From positions 1-33,071 of the forward strand of contig CAJGDB010000011.1 in NCBI GenBank assembly GCA_904502165.1: 33,071 nucleotides of DNA. Direction: 5' to 3'. The notes beneath the pieces are model-generated. The model had not been told where the DNA came from, did not search any database, and worked only from the letters and a program-made list of their open reading frames with translations. The translations under genes and the position numbers were made by a program. Position 1 is the first letter of the stretch. Every line of letters begins with the position of its first letter. This document shows, in pieces, positions 7,971 through 14,858 of this stretch. The DNA is from an uncultured Akkermansia sp. (GTDB lineage Bacteria > Verrucomicrobiota > Verrucomicrobiia > Verrucomicrobiales > Akkermansiaceae).

Positions 7971-9710
7971 TTAGGGAAGGGGCTGAAGGGTAAAGGCATC
8001 GCAGCACTGCTTGAGCAGGTAGGGTTTACCACCATGCTGCGCCGGATAGATATCGTGGTATTCCACTTTGTTGCCGGTGAAGCTGACCTGTTCTGCCGAA
8101 ACGGCCGAGAGCAGGGGCACCCGATGGGTGATGAAGTGGTTGCCGATGATGCGTACATTGCTGTGGTAACGCTGTTTCTGGGCACCAGGGGCGCGGACCT
8201 CCGGGCAGATGGCGATGAGAGCATCGGTGAACTGGTAGAGCCCGGTCAGGCCATGGCGGAAGGTGTTGCCCTGGATGAGAACATCGCGGCAGGCTCCGCT
8301 TTCGTACCAGCCCTGGGCATCTCCGGCCAGCAGGATGGCAGAGCCGTGGGTGTGGTCGAAGTGGTTGCCGATGACACGCACCGGCCTCGGGGTGGTGAAG
8401 AGCGCACCCCGGGCGCGGTTATGGCGCACTGTGTTGTAGCTGAAATCAACGCTGGGATGCCAGTCGGCATTTTCGACGGCATCACCCGCGCCAATGCCGG
8501 CGGGAAGCTCCTCGGTGAGGGTCACGCGCACATGGCGGGGATCGATGACTTCCACCTTCTCCACCTTACGGAGCTGTGGGTTGGGCTCGAGCGTGGGGCC
8601 GTGAATGAACTGCAGCTGTTCACCCGGGACCATGACCTCGAAACCATAGGCCTGGCCGTGCATGTAACGGGCCAGGAAGGTGCGGGGAGATTCTACTTTC
8701 TGGATGCCCAGGCAGGTGGCATGAACGTTGATGGCATCATCCATCATGGCTTCGTAGGTGGCGCCCTGTACGCTGATATGGCCACGGCAGTTGGAGAAGT
8801 GGGTGGCATCTGCCGCAGTGGTGTGCATGCGCCCTTTGGCGCGGATGCAGCCGCCGCCGCGGATGGTGATATTTTCGCTGCGCTGGGCAATGAGGGCCAT
8901 TCCCTGGCTGTCGTGGAATACAACATTGTTCAGCGTAGTATCTTTGGCTCGGTAGAGGAGCATACCGGGATGCGGGCGGTAATAGGTACGCAGGACGAGA
9001 GTCTGGCCCACGGAAAGCCCCTTGAGGCTGGCATCTTCTGCAAAGCGCACGCAGTTATCCGGTAGTTGCTCAGCTGGGGCATACCAGGCCATATCGCCGG
9101 ATTTGCCGGTGGGTACCATGCGGCCATCCGGCTCGAAAGCCAGCATACAATGCAGTTTGTCTTTGCGCCCGTTGTTGGTAAGAAGGAAATGGCCGTCCTC
9201 TACGGTGTAGCGGCTGGCCGGGCTGAGCTGCAGGGTGGTCTTACCATCCTTGATTTCTGTGATGGTCCCTTCTGCAGAGAAGGGCTCTGCGGCATCAAGA
9301 GAGATATTGCTGAGGGTGATCCCTACGCTGTCCATCACGACAACGGGGAGCATGCGGCCGTGGAAGATGAAGCTGGCCCCGGGAGAGAAGAGCTCCACAT
9401 TGTGTAAGCCGACCAGAGGCAGGCCGACCGGATGTTCGGGCTGCTGGTCGTGGTTGGAGATGAAGAGCTGCATGCGTTCCGCTGTGGCGGCATGGAAATG
9501 ATACTCTCCTGCGGGGATGTTGATGCGGGTGACCTTCTGCTTGCGTGCGGCATCGATGAGAGCATACATGGCACGTGAGCAATCCTTGCCACCGGGAAGC
9601 ACGCCATAGTCCGCAGCATTGATTTCTGTTGCCATGACGGAGGAAACCGCCATTGCAGAGACAATGACGGTGTTCATGAAGATGTTGCCGGAGAAAGAGG
9701 TGGAAATCAT
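7971..9710 (-). CDS. GH110-type exo-alpha-1,3-galactosidase (secreted beta-helix)
   Basis: A 579-residue right-handed beta-helix protein. It resembles GH110 enzymes, which remove terminal alpha-1,3-galactose, including the blood-group B antigen. Visible features are YHFHAATAERMQLFISNHDQ (70-89), SPGASFIFHGRMLPVV, many short repeat turns (NNVVFHDS, ENITIRGGG), and a candidate catalytic Asp trio D301, D324, D325 (in MDDAINVH). The 23-residue and 1-residue spacings match what I recall for a structurally studied GH110 enzyme. An N-terminal hydrophobic stretch (MNTVIVSAMAVSSVMA) suggests export, but the n-region lacks basic residues; the true start may be 9710 or 9677. The ATG at 9710 overlaps the regulator stop in an ATGA, implying coupled translation. 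Confidence 0.82.
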   Translation of the reverse strand: MISTSFSGNIFMNTVIVSAMAVSSVMATEINAADYGVLPGGKDCSRAMYALIDAARKQKVTRINIPAGEYHFHAATAERMQLFISNHDQQPEHPVGLPLVGLHNVELFSPGASFIFHGRMLPVVVMDSVGITLSNISLDAAEPFSAEGTITEIKDGKTTLQLSPASRYTVEDGHFLLTNNGRKDKLHCMLAFEPDGRMVPTGKSGDMAWYAPAEQLPDNCVRFAEDASLKGLSVGQTLVLRTYYRPHPGMLLYRAKDTTLNNVVFHDSQGMALIAQRSENITIRGGGCIRAKGRMHTTAADATHFSNCRGHISVQGATYEAMMDDAINVHATCLGIQKVESPRTFLARYMHGQAYGFEVMVPGEQLQFIHGPTLEPNPQLRKVEKVEVIDPRHVRVTLTEELPAGIGAGDAVENADWHPSVDFSYNTVRHNRARGALFTTPRPVRVIGNHFDHTHGSAILLAGDAQGWYESGACRDVLIQGNTFRHGLTGLYQFTDALIAICPEVRAPGAQKQRYHSNVRIIGNHFITHRVPLLSAVSAEQVSFTGNKVEYHDIYPAQHGGKPYLLKQCCDAFTLQPLP

Positions 9711-10132
9711 AACGAGCAGGAGCTGCCTTGTTTCATTAAGGTATCCAGGCTGATTCCGGAAAGGTAGTCTTTAATGACATTGTGTAGCCCCTCCCATACC
9801 GGAATGGTAAGACAGTTCTGGCGCACCGGGCATACATTCTCCTCCATGGCAAGGCAGTGAACCGGGGCAAGGCCGCCTTCTGCTGTGCTGAGGATTTCAT
9901 AAACCGGGTAGTCCTTCGGCTCGCGGGTAAGTGTATAGCCGCCGGCCTTGCCGCGCATGCTCTGTACCAGCTTGTCGCGGAGGAGCAGGGACATGATGCT
10001 TTCCATGTACTTGGGCGTAATATTCTGGCGCTCCGATATCTCGCGCAGCGCCACAGGGCCCTGCTCACTGTTCTGTGCAAGATCCAACATTATGCGAAGG
10101 GCGTAACGGCCCTTTGTAGAAATCCTCATCAT
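9707..10132 (-). CDS. Rrf2-family transcriptional regulator, probably Fe-S or thiol sensing
   Basis: A 141-residue winged-helix regulator of the Rrf2/IscR/NsrR family. The N-terminus RISTKGRYALRIMLDLA and the recognition-helix region ISERQNITPKYMESIMSLL are canonical, followed by a wing with RGKAGGYTL. Three cysteines, C93, C101 and C107 (HCLAMEENVCPVRQNC), sit where IscR-like proteins bind a [2Fe-2S] cluster, though spacing is 7+5 rather than 5+5. C139 is near the end. The start could be M1 (10132) or M2 (10129). Members usually act as dimers responding to Fe-S status, NO or redox. Its stop overlaps the GH110 start, so it likely controls its own operon; this is inferred from position. Confidence 0.85.
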   Translation of the reverse strand: MMRISTKGRYALRIMLDLAQNSEQGPVALREISERQNITPKYMESIMSLLLRDKLVQSMRGKAGGYTLTREPKDYPVYEILSTAEGGLAPVHCLAMEENVCPVRQNCLTIPVWEGLHNVIKDYLSGISLDTLMKQGSSCSL

Positions 10133-10146
10133 ATGCTTGTCTGTAT

Positions 10147-10174
10147 TCTATAGTAACATGCTGTGGATTGTCAA
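10147..10174 (-). promoter_or_regulatory. Promoter for the Rrf2-GH110 operon
   Basis: On the minus strand TTGACA (10174-10169), 16 bases, TATAGA (10152-10147), with 14 bases to the ATG at 10132. Self-binding by the Rrf2 protein here would be expected by family habit, but I could not define an operator. Confidence 0.45.
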
Positions 10175-10227
10175 GTGAAAATTGATACTTTTCTTGTAGG
10201 AAAACAAACTTTGTCCCCTGATAATGA

Positions 10228-10258
10228 GCAACGCCGCAGTCCAGGAATGCGGCGTTGC
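10228..10258. terminator. Strong hairpin between dnaA and the Rrf2 promoter
   Basis: An 11 bp perfect stem, GCAACGCCGCA / TGCGGCGTTGC, with a 9-base loop, 32 bases after the dnaA stop. There is no T-tract on either side, so it may be a transcript-end stabiliser or a factor-assisted terminator rather than a classical intrinsic one. Confidence 0.4.
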
Positions 10259-10290
10259 AGTAAAACAGCTTTATAGATATATAGGGAAAA

Positions 10291-11694
10291 TCAGGCCAGA
10301 GCCTCAGTCACACGGGCAAGTACTTCGCGCAGTTCGTCGTCGACGCGGAGTTTTTCTTCGATGGTACGCATGGCATGCAGCACGGTGCCGTGGTCGCGGC
10401 CTCCGAAGGCTTCACCGATATCTTGCAGGGAGGAATTGGTATGACGGCGAGCCAGGAACATGGCAATCTGGCGAGGGTGGGCAATAGCAGCGGTGCGGCG
10501 GCGGCCGTTGATATCATCCACCCGCAGGCCGAATTCGTTGGCTACACGCTGCTGGATATCGGCAATGGAGAGCCCGGAGGATGCTCGCTTGGACATGAGG
10601 TCTGCCAGGTTCTCGCGGAGGAAGGCAATGCTGGGACAGCAGTTGTTAAAGGAAGCAAAAGTGCTGGTGCGGATGAGGGCTCCTTCAAGAGCTCGTACAG
10701 ACTGGGTGACATTGCGGGCAATGAACTGCACTACCTCGTCGCTGAGGAGGTTCTGTTTCCACTTGAGCATCTTCTGGCGCAGAATGGCCATGCGCATCTC
10801 ATAACAGGGAGCAGTAAGCTCTACAGTCATGCCTTGGGAGAAGCGGGTCTTCAGGCGGTCATCCATGCTGGTAATCTGGCATGCCGGGCAATCAGAGGAA
10901 AGCACAATCTGCTTGCCGGATTCAAACAGGGCATTGAAGGTGTGGAAAAATTCCTCCTGTGTCTTGTCTGCGCGGGCCATGAACTGGACATCATCGATGA
11001 GCAGCACATCTACCTTGCGGTATTTCTTGCGGAACAGCTCAAGCGCATCGCCACGCTTGCGGATGGCCTCGATATAGGCGTTGGTGAACTGCTCACTGGT
11101 GACATAAAGCACCTGCACATTCTCACGTCGGGCGCGCAGGGCGTTGCCGATGGCGTGCAGCAGGTGGGTCTTGCCCATACCGGAGTTGCCGTAAATGAAG
11201 AGCGGGTTGAAGATGCGCTCCTGTGAATTGACCAGAGCCTGCGCTGCGGCATAGGCAAAATGATTGCAGGAGCCTACCACGTAGTTGTCAAACGTGTAGT
11301 CGCTGTTCAGGTTGCTCTGCAGCTTGGTGCTGCGGGGGGATTTGCTGGTGCTGCTGCGGCGTGTGGTGGCAGCTGCCGTTACTGTAGGGGCAGGGGAGAG
11401 GGCTTCTTCCTTCCGGACTTCCTGAGTGTGGGTGCCTGCTTCTACAAATTCCAGCTCGCGGGGGGACTTCAGCACATTCTCGGCTGCGGTCTCGATATAT
11501 TCACTATAATTAAGCTCCAGCCATGCCAGCATGAGCCCTTCGGGGTACTCGATGATGAGTCTGCTGCCGGTGTCTTTCACCAGGCGAAGACCGGAGATGA
11601 AATCGATGGCATACCCGTCCGCCTGCCCGTGTGTACGCAGATTCTGCATAATCTGCGCCCAGAGAGCTTCACTCGCCTGTTGTTCCTTTTCCAT
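10291..11694 (-). CDS. dnaA: Chromosomal replication initiator protein DnaA
   Basis: A 467-residue AAA+ protein that binds DnaA boxes and melts the origin. Domain I is at about 1-80 and a short linker at about 85-128 (Thr/Ser/Ala rich). The AAA+ domain starts at YTFDNYVVGSCN (133-144), with Walker A GNSGMGKTH (169-177) and Walker B LLIDD (231-235). The C-terminal helix-turn-helix signature is IGEAFGGRDHGTVLHAM. The sensor region reads SSDCPACQITSMDDRLKTRF, more Cys-containing than usual. I choose the ATG at 11694 because MEKEQQASEALWAQIMQNL looks like a DnaA domain I start. The frame remains open to an ATG at 11859, but the extra 55 residues are atypical. It appears monocistronic, with no dnaN next to it. 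Confidence 0.94.
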   Translation of the reverse strand: MEKEQQASEALWAQIMQNLRTHGQADGYAIDFISGLRLVKDTGSRLIIEYPEGLMLAWLELNYSEYIETAAENVLKSPRELEFVEAGTHTQEVRKEEALSPAPTVTAAATTRRSSTSKSPRSTKLQSNLNSDYTFDNYVVGSCNHFAYAAAQALVNSQERIFNPLFIYGNSGMGKTHLLHAIGNALRARRENVQVLYVTSEQFTNAYIEAIRKRGDALELFRKKYRKVDVLLIDDVQFMARADKTQEEFFHTFNALFESGKQIVLSSDCPACQITSMDDRLKTRFSQGMTVELTAPCYEMRMAILRQKMLKWKQNLLSDEVVQFIARNVTQSVRALEGALIRTSTFASFNNCCPSIAFLRENLADLMSKRASSGLSIADIQQRVANEFGLRVDDINGRRRTAAIAHPRQIAMFLARRHTNSSLQDIGEAFGGRDHGTVLHAMRTIEEKLRVDDELREVLARVTEALA

Positions 11695-12025
11695 CGTTTT
11701 CTGTTCCGTCTTGTTTCGTAGGTTCTGTAAAGTTGCTTTCAGACTCCCGCTCGGGGAGTGCGGGGTGCAATATGCCACGACCTCCTCATCATCGAAAGAA
11801 AAAAATCTGCATCTGGTACTGCGTTGCACCCCGAAAGCTGTGTTCCATGAGCGTTCCACGATATTTATTTTTTTTTGGCATAACCATTCTTCTTTGTTAA
11901 GTTTTCTTGATATTTTTGTGAAGCAGTAAAAATGAAGCGAAGAGGGGTGTAGAACATGGGTGTCTAAATGCTACAACTTGTTGTATATAAATATAGTGAA
12001 GTAATTTTAGAAGCGTTATGAAAGG
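11695..12025. other. AT-rich gene-free region upstream of dnaA
   Basis: About 330 bases without a convincing gene. From the dnaA side it holds a 6 bp hairpin ACTCCC/GGGAGT (11743-11759). A 10 bp inverted repeat CGGGGTGCAA / TTGCACCCCG follows with arms 53 bases apart (11761-11770 and 11824-11833). Beyond it are a long T-tract (11868-11876) and a 6 bp palindromic site TACAAC-TT-GTTGTA (11972-11985) in A/T-rich DNA. A possible weak dnaA promoter is TTCACA-17-TAACAA near 11910 on the minus strand. I found no cluster of consensus DnaA boxes (TTATNCACA), so I do not call an origin. Confidence 0.5.
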
Positions 12026-12051
12026 ACAAAAAAGAGCCGGTAAGGGCTCTC
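12026..12051 (-). terminator. Intrinsic terminator of the GTPase-to-thiL operon
   Basis: On the minus strand a perfect AGAGCC / GGCTCT stem (loop of 6) is followed directly by a T-run (the A-tract at 12028-12033 on the plus strand). It is 24 bases past the thiL stop and closes the seven-gene operon. Confidence 0.8.
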
Positions 12052-12074
12052 TTTAGTGCCTATAAACAAGGCTA

Positions 12075-12959
12075 TTATGCAGAAAAATGCTGCCATCCGG
12101 AGGCAAGATTTCCGCGCGCTTCCGGGGTCAGTTCTCCGATGTTATGGAGCGTGTCTGCAAACGCAGATTCCGCAAGGGTTTGAACCGCCTCCGGGGGGAG
12201 AGCAAGGAGGAGTTCGTAGTCTTCTCCGTGTGAAACAGCGTCGCGGGTAGAAAAACCGGAGCGGCACGGCAGCTTCGATTCATCGATGATAAAACCGCAT
12301 CCGCTCGCGGCAGCAAGACGCGGCAGGTCGGTTCCGAGACCATCGGAGAGGTCCATCATCGCCGAAGGGCGTATACCGGCTTTTAAGAGCCCTCTGGCGA
12401 GCTCTACGCGAGGTTCGAAGTCAAGATGCCATCCTGTAGGGAAAGAGCCGCCCAGCAGGCCTGAGACGAATAACTGGTCACCAGGGTGGCCTCCTGAGCG
12501 GAGGATGGCCTGGCCGTGTTCTATTCTGCCAGTAAGGGCCACATTGATGACCAGGCCGTCATAAGGCAACCCGGAGGTCTCGCCCCCGGCCAGGGAAATA
12601 CTGAAGCGGGATGCCAGTGCTGCCATTCCGTGGTAGATTCCCTCGAGCAGTCCGACCGGGCGCGACGCGTGGCAGAGGATGGTAATGAGGGCGTGTTCCG
12701 GAATACCGCCCATGGCGGCAATGTCGGACACGGCGCGAGCAAGCGCCTTGCGCCCGATGCGCTCCGGCTCTGTATCCCGGGTGAAGTGCAGATCCTCTAC
12801 CACCACATCTGTCTTCAGCAGCGTATCCCATTCGGCATCCCGTGCCACCACGGCACAGTCATCACCCGGCCCGGTGAGCAGGTTTTCATTCGTTGTCAGC
12901 AGCGGCAGCAGCCGTGACAGAGTGGCATTTTCGCCCAGGGCAGACAGGGGGGTATTCAT
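12075..12959 (-). CDS. thiL: Thiamine-monophosphate kinase
   Basis: A 294-residue PurM/AIR-synthase-fold kinase that converts thiamine phosphate to thiamine diphosphate with ATP. Visible motifs are TGPGDDCAVV, LLKTDVVVEDLHF with metal and substrate acidic residues, ALARAVSDIAAMGG, SLAGGETS, MMDLSDGLGTDLPRLA and SHGEDYELLLALP. Length is slightly below the usual 320 or so. The ATG at 12959 overlaps the CPBP protease stop in an ATGA, so I prefer it to an ATG at 13040 that would lie well inside the upstream gene. It is the last gene before the terminator at 12026-12051. No other thi genes are present. Confidence 0.92.
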   Translation of the reverse strand: MNTPLSALGENATLSRLLPLLTTNENLLTGPGDDCAVVARDAEWDTLLKTDVVVEDLHFTRDTEPERIGRKALARAVSDIAAMGGIPEHALITILCHASRPVGLLEGIYHGMAALASRFSISLAGGETSGLPYDGLVINVALTGRIEHGQAILRSGGHPGDQLFVSGLLGGSFPTGWHLDFEPRVELARGLLKAGIRPSAMMDLSDGLGTDLPRLAAASGCGFIIDESKLPCRSGFSTRDAVSHGEDYELLLALPPEAVQTLAESAFADTLHNIGELTPEARGNLASGWQHFSA

Positions 12960-13774
12960 ACGGGAATCAGTTCGGGGAACAGAAGAATCAACAGGGTGCT
13001 GCAGGCATTGAACACCGTGTGGATGGCAACGGGCAGCCACAGAGAGCGGGCTTTTTCATACGCCAGGCATTGCACCACGCCAAAGATGGTGAGCGGAATG
13101 AGCTGGAGCAGAGACCCATGAACCGCCGCAAACAGGAGCGCAGAGGTCAGCGTGGCTATCCACCGCCCGTTCCAGCGTTTCAGAATATTGTACACAAAGC
13201 CTCGGAAACAGCATTCTTCCGTAACAGGCGCAATAAAGACCGCCATGATGGCCACATAGCCCTTCTCGAAACTGCTGCCATCCATCATCAGTTGCACCAC
13301 ATTCTGCAGGGGCGGGCACTGGGTGAGGTGGGAAATGAGCCTGTTCACCTGGCTGAGCTCGATGAGGGCCGAAGCAATCCAGATGAAAAAGAGAGCCTTT
13401 ACAACCCACCAGACTTTCAGAATCAGGCTGCTCTGTGGCTGCTCGCGGCGCGGAAGGGAGAAATAGACAATAATGAAAGGCATGTAGAGGCCTATCTGTA
13501 CAACGCCGGAAAGCAGCATTTCCATGGGTGACGCGACTGCTGCCGGTGCCATGATATCCTGAATGGCCGACATGGCGAAGGTGAGCATGAAGAAGGCGGT
13601 GTAGATATAGGCAAAGGCATTCGGAAAACTGCTGCCTGGGAATTGCGGCACTGGGGGTACCGCTGTTTCACGCCGCTGTCTCATTGCCTCAAGCAGGGGA
13701 AGAAGGCATGCTCCGGTGGTGCAGAGAAAGATGACACAGATGATAATCTGCTTATAAAGAGGAAGCGAACTCAT
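12956..13774 (-). CDS. CPBP-family intramembrane metalloprotease
   Basis: A 272-residue polytopic membrane protein with seven or eight hydrophobic segments. It has the CPBP (Abi/CAAX protease) motifs: TEECCFRGFVYNIL (motif 1, EExxxR), and downstream HGSLLQLIPLTIFG and HTVFNACS (motifs with catalytic His and Asn). The family cleaves within or near membranes; bacterial members include prenyl-protein proteases and bacteriocin-immunity proteins. The start at 13774 gives an immediate first helix (YKQIIICVIFLCTTGACLL) and overlaps the phosphopantetheinyl transferase stop in an ATGA. Its place in the GTPase operon raises the possibility that it processes a partner membrane protein, but this is inference. 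Confidence 0.8.
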   Translation of the reverse strand: MSSLPLYKQIIICVIFLCTTGACLLPLLEAMRQRRETAVPPVPQFPGSSFPNAFAYIYTAFFMLTFAMSAIQDIMAPAAVASPMEMLLSGVVQIGLYMPFIIVYFSLPRREQPQSSLILKVWWVVKALFFIWIASALIELSQVNRLISHLTQCPPLQNVVQLMMDGSSFEKGYVAIMAVFIAPVTEECCFRGFVYNILKRWNGRWIATLTSALLFAAVHGSLLQLIPLTIFGVVQCLAYEKARSLWLPVAIHTVFNACSTLLILLFPELIPV

Positions 13775-14358
13775 GACATTGGAGAATGGAAAGCCACGGC
13801 ACCCATATAGCCGGGCATGGGGGTAAAGAGTGTGACGGAGGGAGCAGGGTCGAAGAGGCAGCGGATGCGACCGTTGTTGTACAGGAATGGGTAGGAACGG
13901 GCATTCCACATGGTGTCGCCCGCGAGCTTGACAATAGCCTCAGCCGCGCACCAGCAGGCGTAGAATTCCTCTAGTGGACAATCACGCGAGCAGAATGCTT
14001 CACTCTGTTCCGGGCACATCATGCGGGTGGCCAGCGCAGCCAGATTCCTGCGTGGCCGCTTCTGTTCCACATCCACCCCGATGGCCTGGTGGTGAAAGGC
14101 CAGGCAGAGGCAATCCCCTGAATGACTCAGATTGAAAGGCTGGGGCGGGAATTCGGGCTTTCCGTGCTGAGTGTAGGAAAAGACAATTTCCTGGGCCGGG
14201 ATTCCGCTACGGCGTTCCAATTCCCGCCTGAGCAGGCTGCGGATGGCGGCATAGTGTCCCCCTCTCTGGGTGGCCTGGAGCTGTTCATCCGGCGGAAGCA
14301 GGGGCAGCTCGGCTGTATCAGCCGGTAAATCAGCCAGATTGTATACAAGGTAATCCAT
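13771..14358 (-). CDS. Sfp-type 4'-phosphopantetheinyl transferase with altered WxxKE motif
   Basis: A 195-residue enzyme expected to move the phosphopantetheine arm of CoA onto a carrier-protein serine. The family motifs FNLSHSGDCLCLAF (75-88) and IGVDVEQ (93-99, metal ligands D96 and E98) are clear. The third motif, usually W-x-x-K-E-(A/S)-x-x-K, reads W136-C-A-A-E140-A-I-V-K144. The metal-ligand Glu and distal Lys are kept, but the Lys before Glu is Ala. No carrier protein, PKS or NRPS gene is in the window. It may be the general ACP transferase of the cell or act on an unlinked carrier. It sits directly behind the phosphodiesterase (TGA adjacent to ATG) and overlaps the protease gene. Confidence 0.82.
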   Translation of the reverse strand: MDYLVYNLADLPADTAELPLLPPDEQLQATQRGGHYAAIRSLLRRELERRSGIPAQEIVFSYTQHGKPEFPPQPFNLSHSGDCLCLAFHHQAIGVDVEQKRPRRNLAALATRMMCPEQSEAFCSRDCPLEEFYACWCAAEAIVKLAGDTMWNARSYPFLYNNGRIRCLFDPAPSVTLFTPMPGYMGAVAFHSPMS

Positions 14359-14850
14359 TCAGAGCCTGATGATGCGGAGCGTGTTGGTTTCTGTCTCGTA
14401 CACGCCTATGGTGGGAGTCCCATGGCGTCCGTATACTTCACCCGGATTGGCTAGCAGGGTCTTGCCGTTTTGTTTCATGGCCGGAACATGCGTGTGGCCG
14501 TAGAATACGGCATCGTACTGCCCTGTTTCAGCCGCTCTGGCGGCATCCCAGGGCAGGTGGGTCAGGAAAAGCCGCCTGTTATCCAGCACAATATCTGCCG
14601 TAGCCCCATGCAGGGTCGTGTAGTCCCATTGCTCCGCCAGTTGCATGAAGGTGCGGGTGTTCCACTCATTATTGCCGAATACCAGGTCGATACCATGGGG
14701 CCACTCTTCCCTCAGCGTGCGGAACGTCTCTGTACCCGCCATGTCCCCCAGGAAAAGCAGGTGCCTGCAGCCTTCCTCCCTGGCAGAGCACAATGCCAGC
14801 AGCAGGTGGGTTGTGTGGTCGTGTATGTCGGAGAGCAAAGCAACACGCAT
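14359..14850 (-). CDS. YfcE/MJ0936-like metallophosphodiesterase
   Basis: A 163-residue calcineurin-like phosphoesterase of the small YfcE type, with two-metal site motifs in order: LLSDIHD (5-11), LGDMAG (about 34-39), GNNEWN (59-64), LTHLPWD and YGHTHVP, then LLANPGEVYGRHG. The usual GNCD and THG motifs are varied to GNNE and THLP. The NPGS-like loop is also present as NPGE. Such enzymes hydrolyse phosphodiesters in vitro, and the natural substrate is generally unknown. It is the fourth gene of the GTPase operon, beginning 8 bases behind the coiled-coil gene. A nucleotide or cyclic-nucleotide substrate would suit a signalling operon but is not shown. Confidence 0.85.
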   Translation of the reverse strand: MRVALLSDIHDHTTHLLLALCSAREEGCRHLLFLGDMAGTETFRTLREEWPHGIDLVFGNNEWNTRTFMQLAEQWDYTTLHGATADIVLDNRRLFLTHLPWDAARAAETGQYDAVFYGHTHVPAMKQNGKTLLANPGEVYGRHGTPTIGVYETETNTLRIIRL

Positions 14851-14858
14851 GGCGGGAA

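Noticed and set aside
7425..9065. A 546-codon open frame on the plus strand opposite the GH110 gene
   Set aside because: It is antisense to a protein with clear family motifs, and its translation is Gly/Glu/Ala-rich with no recognisable domain. It is a by-product of GC-biased third positions.
11695..11859. A 55-codon N-terminal extension of dnaA from the ATG at 11859
   Set aside because: The extension has an unusual composition, overlaps the inverted repeats, and would precede a normal domain I start at 11694.
11695..12074. Possible origin of replication next to dnaA
   Set aside because: The region is AT-rich, but I could find no cluster of TTATNCACA boxes and no dnaN/recF/gyrB neighbours. 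GC-skew over the whole chromosome would be needed.
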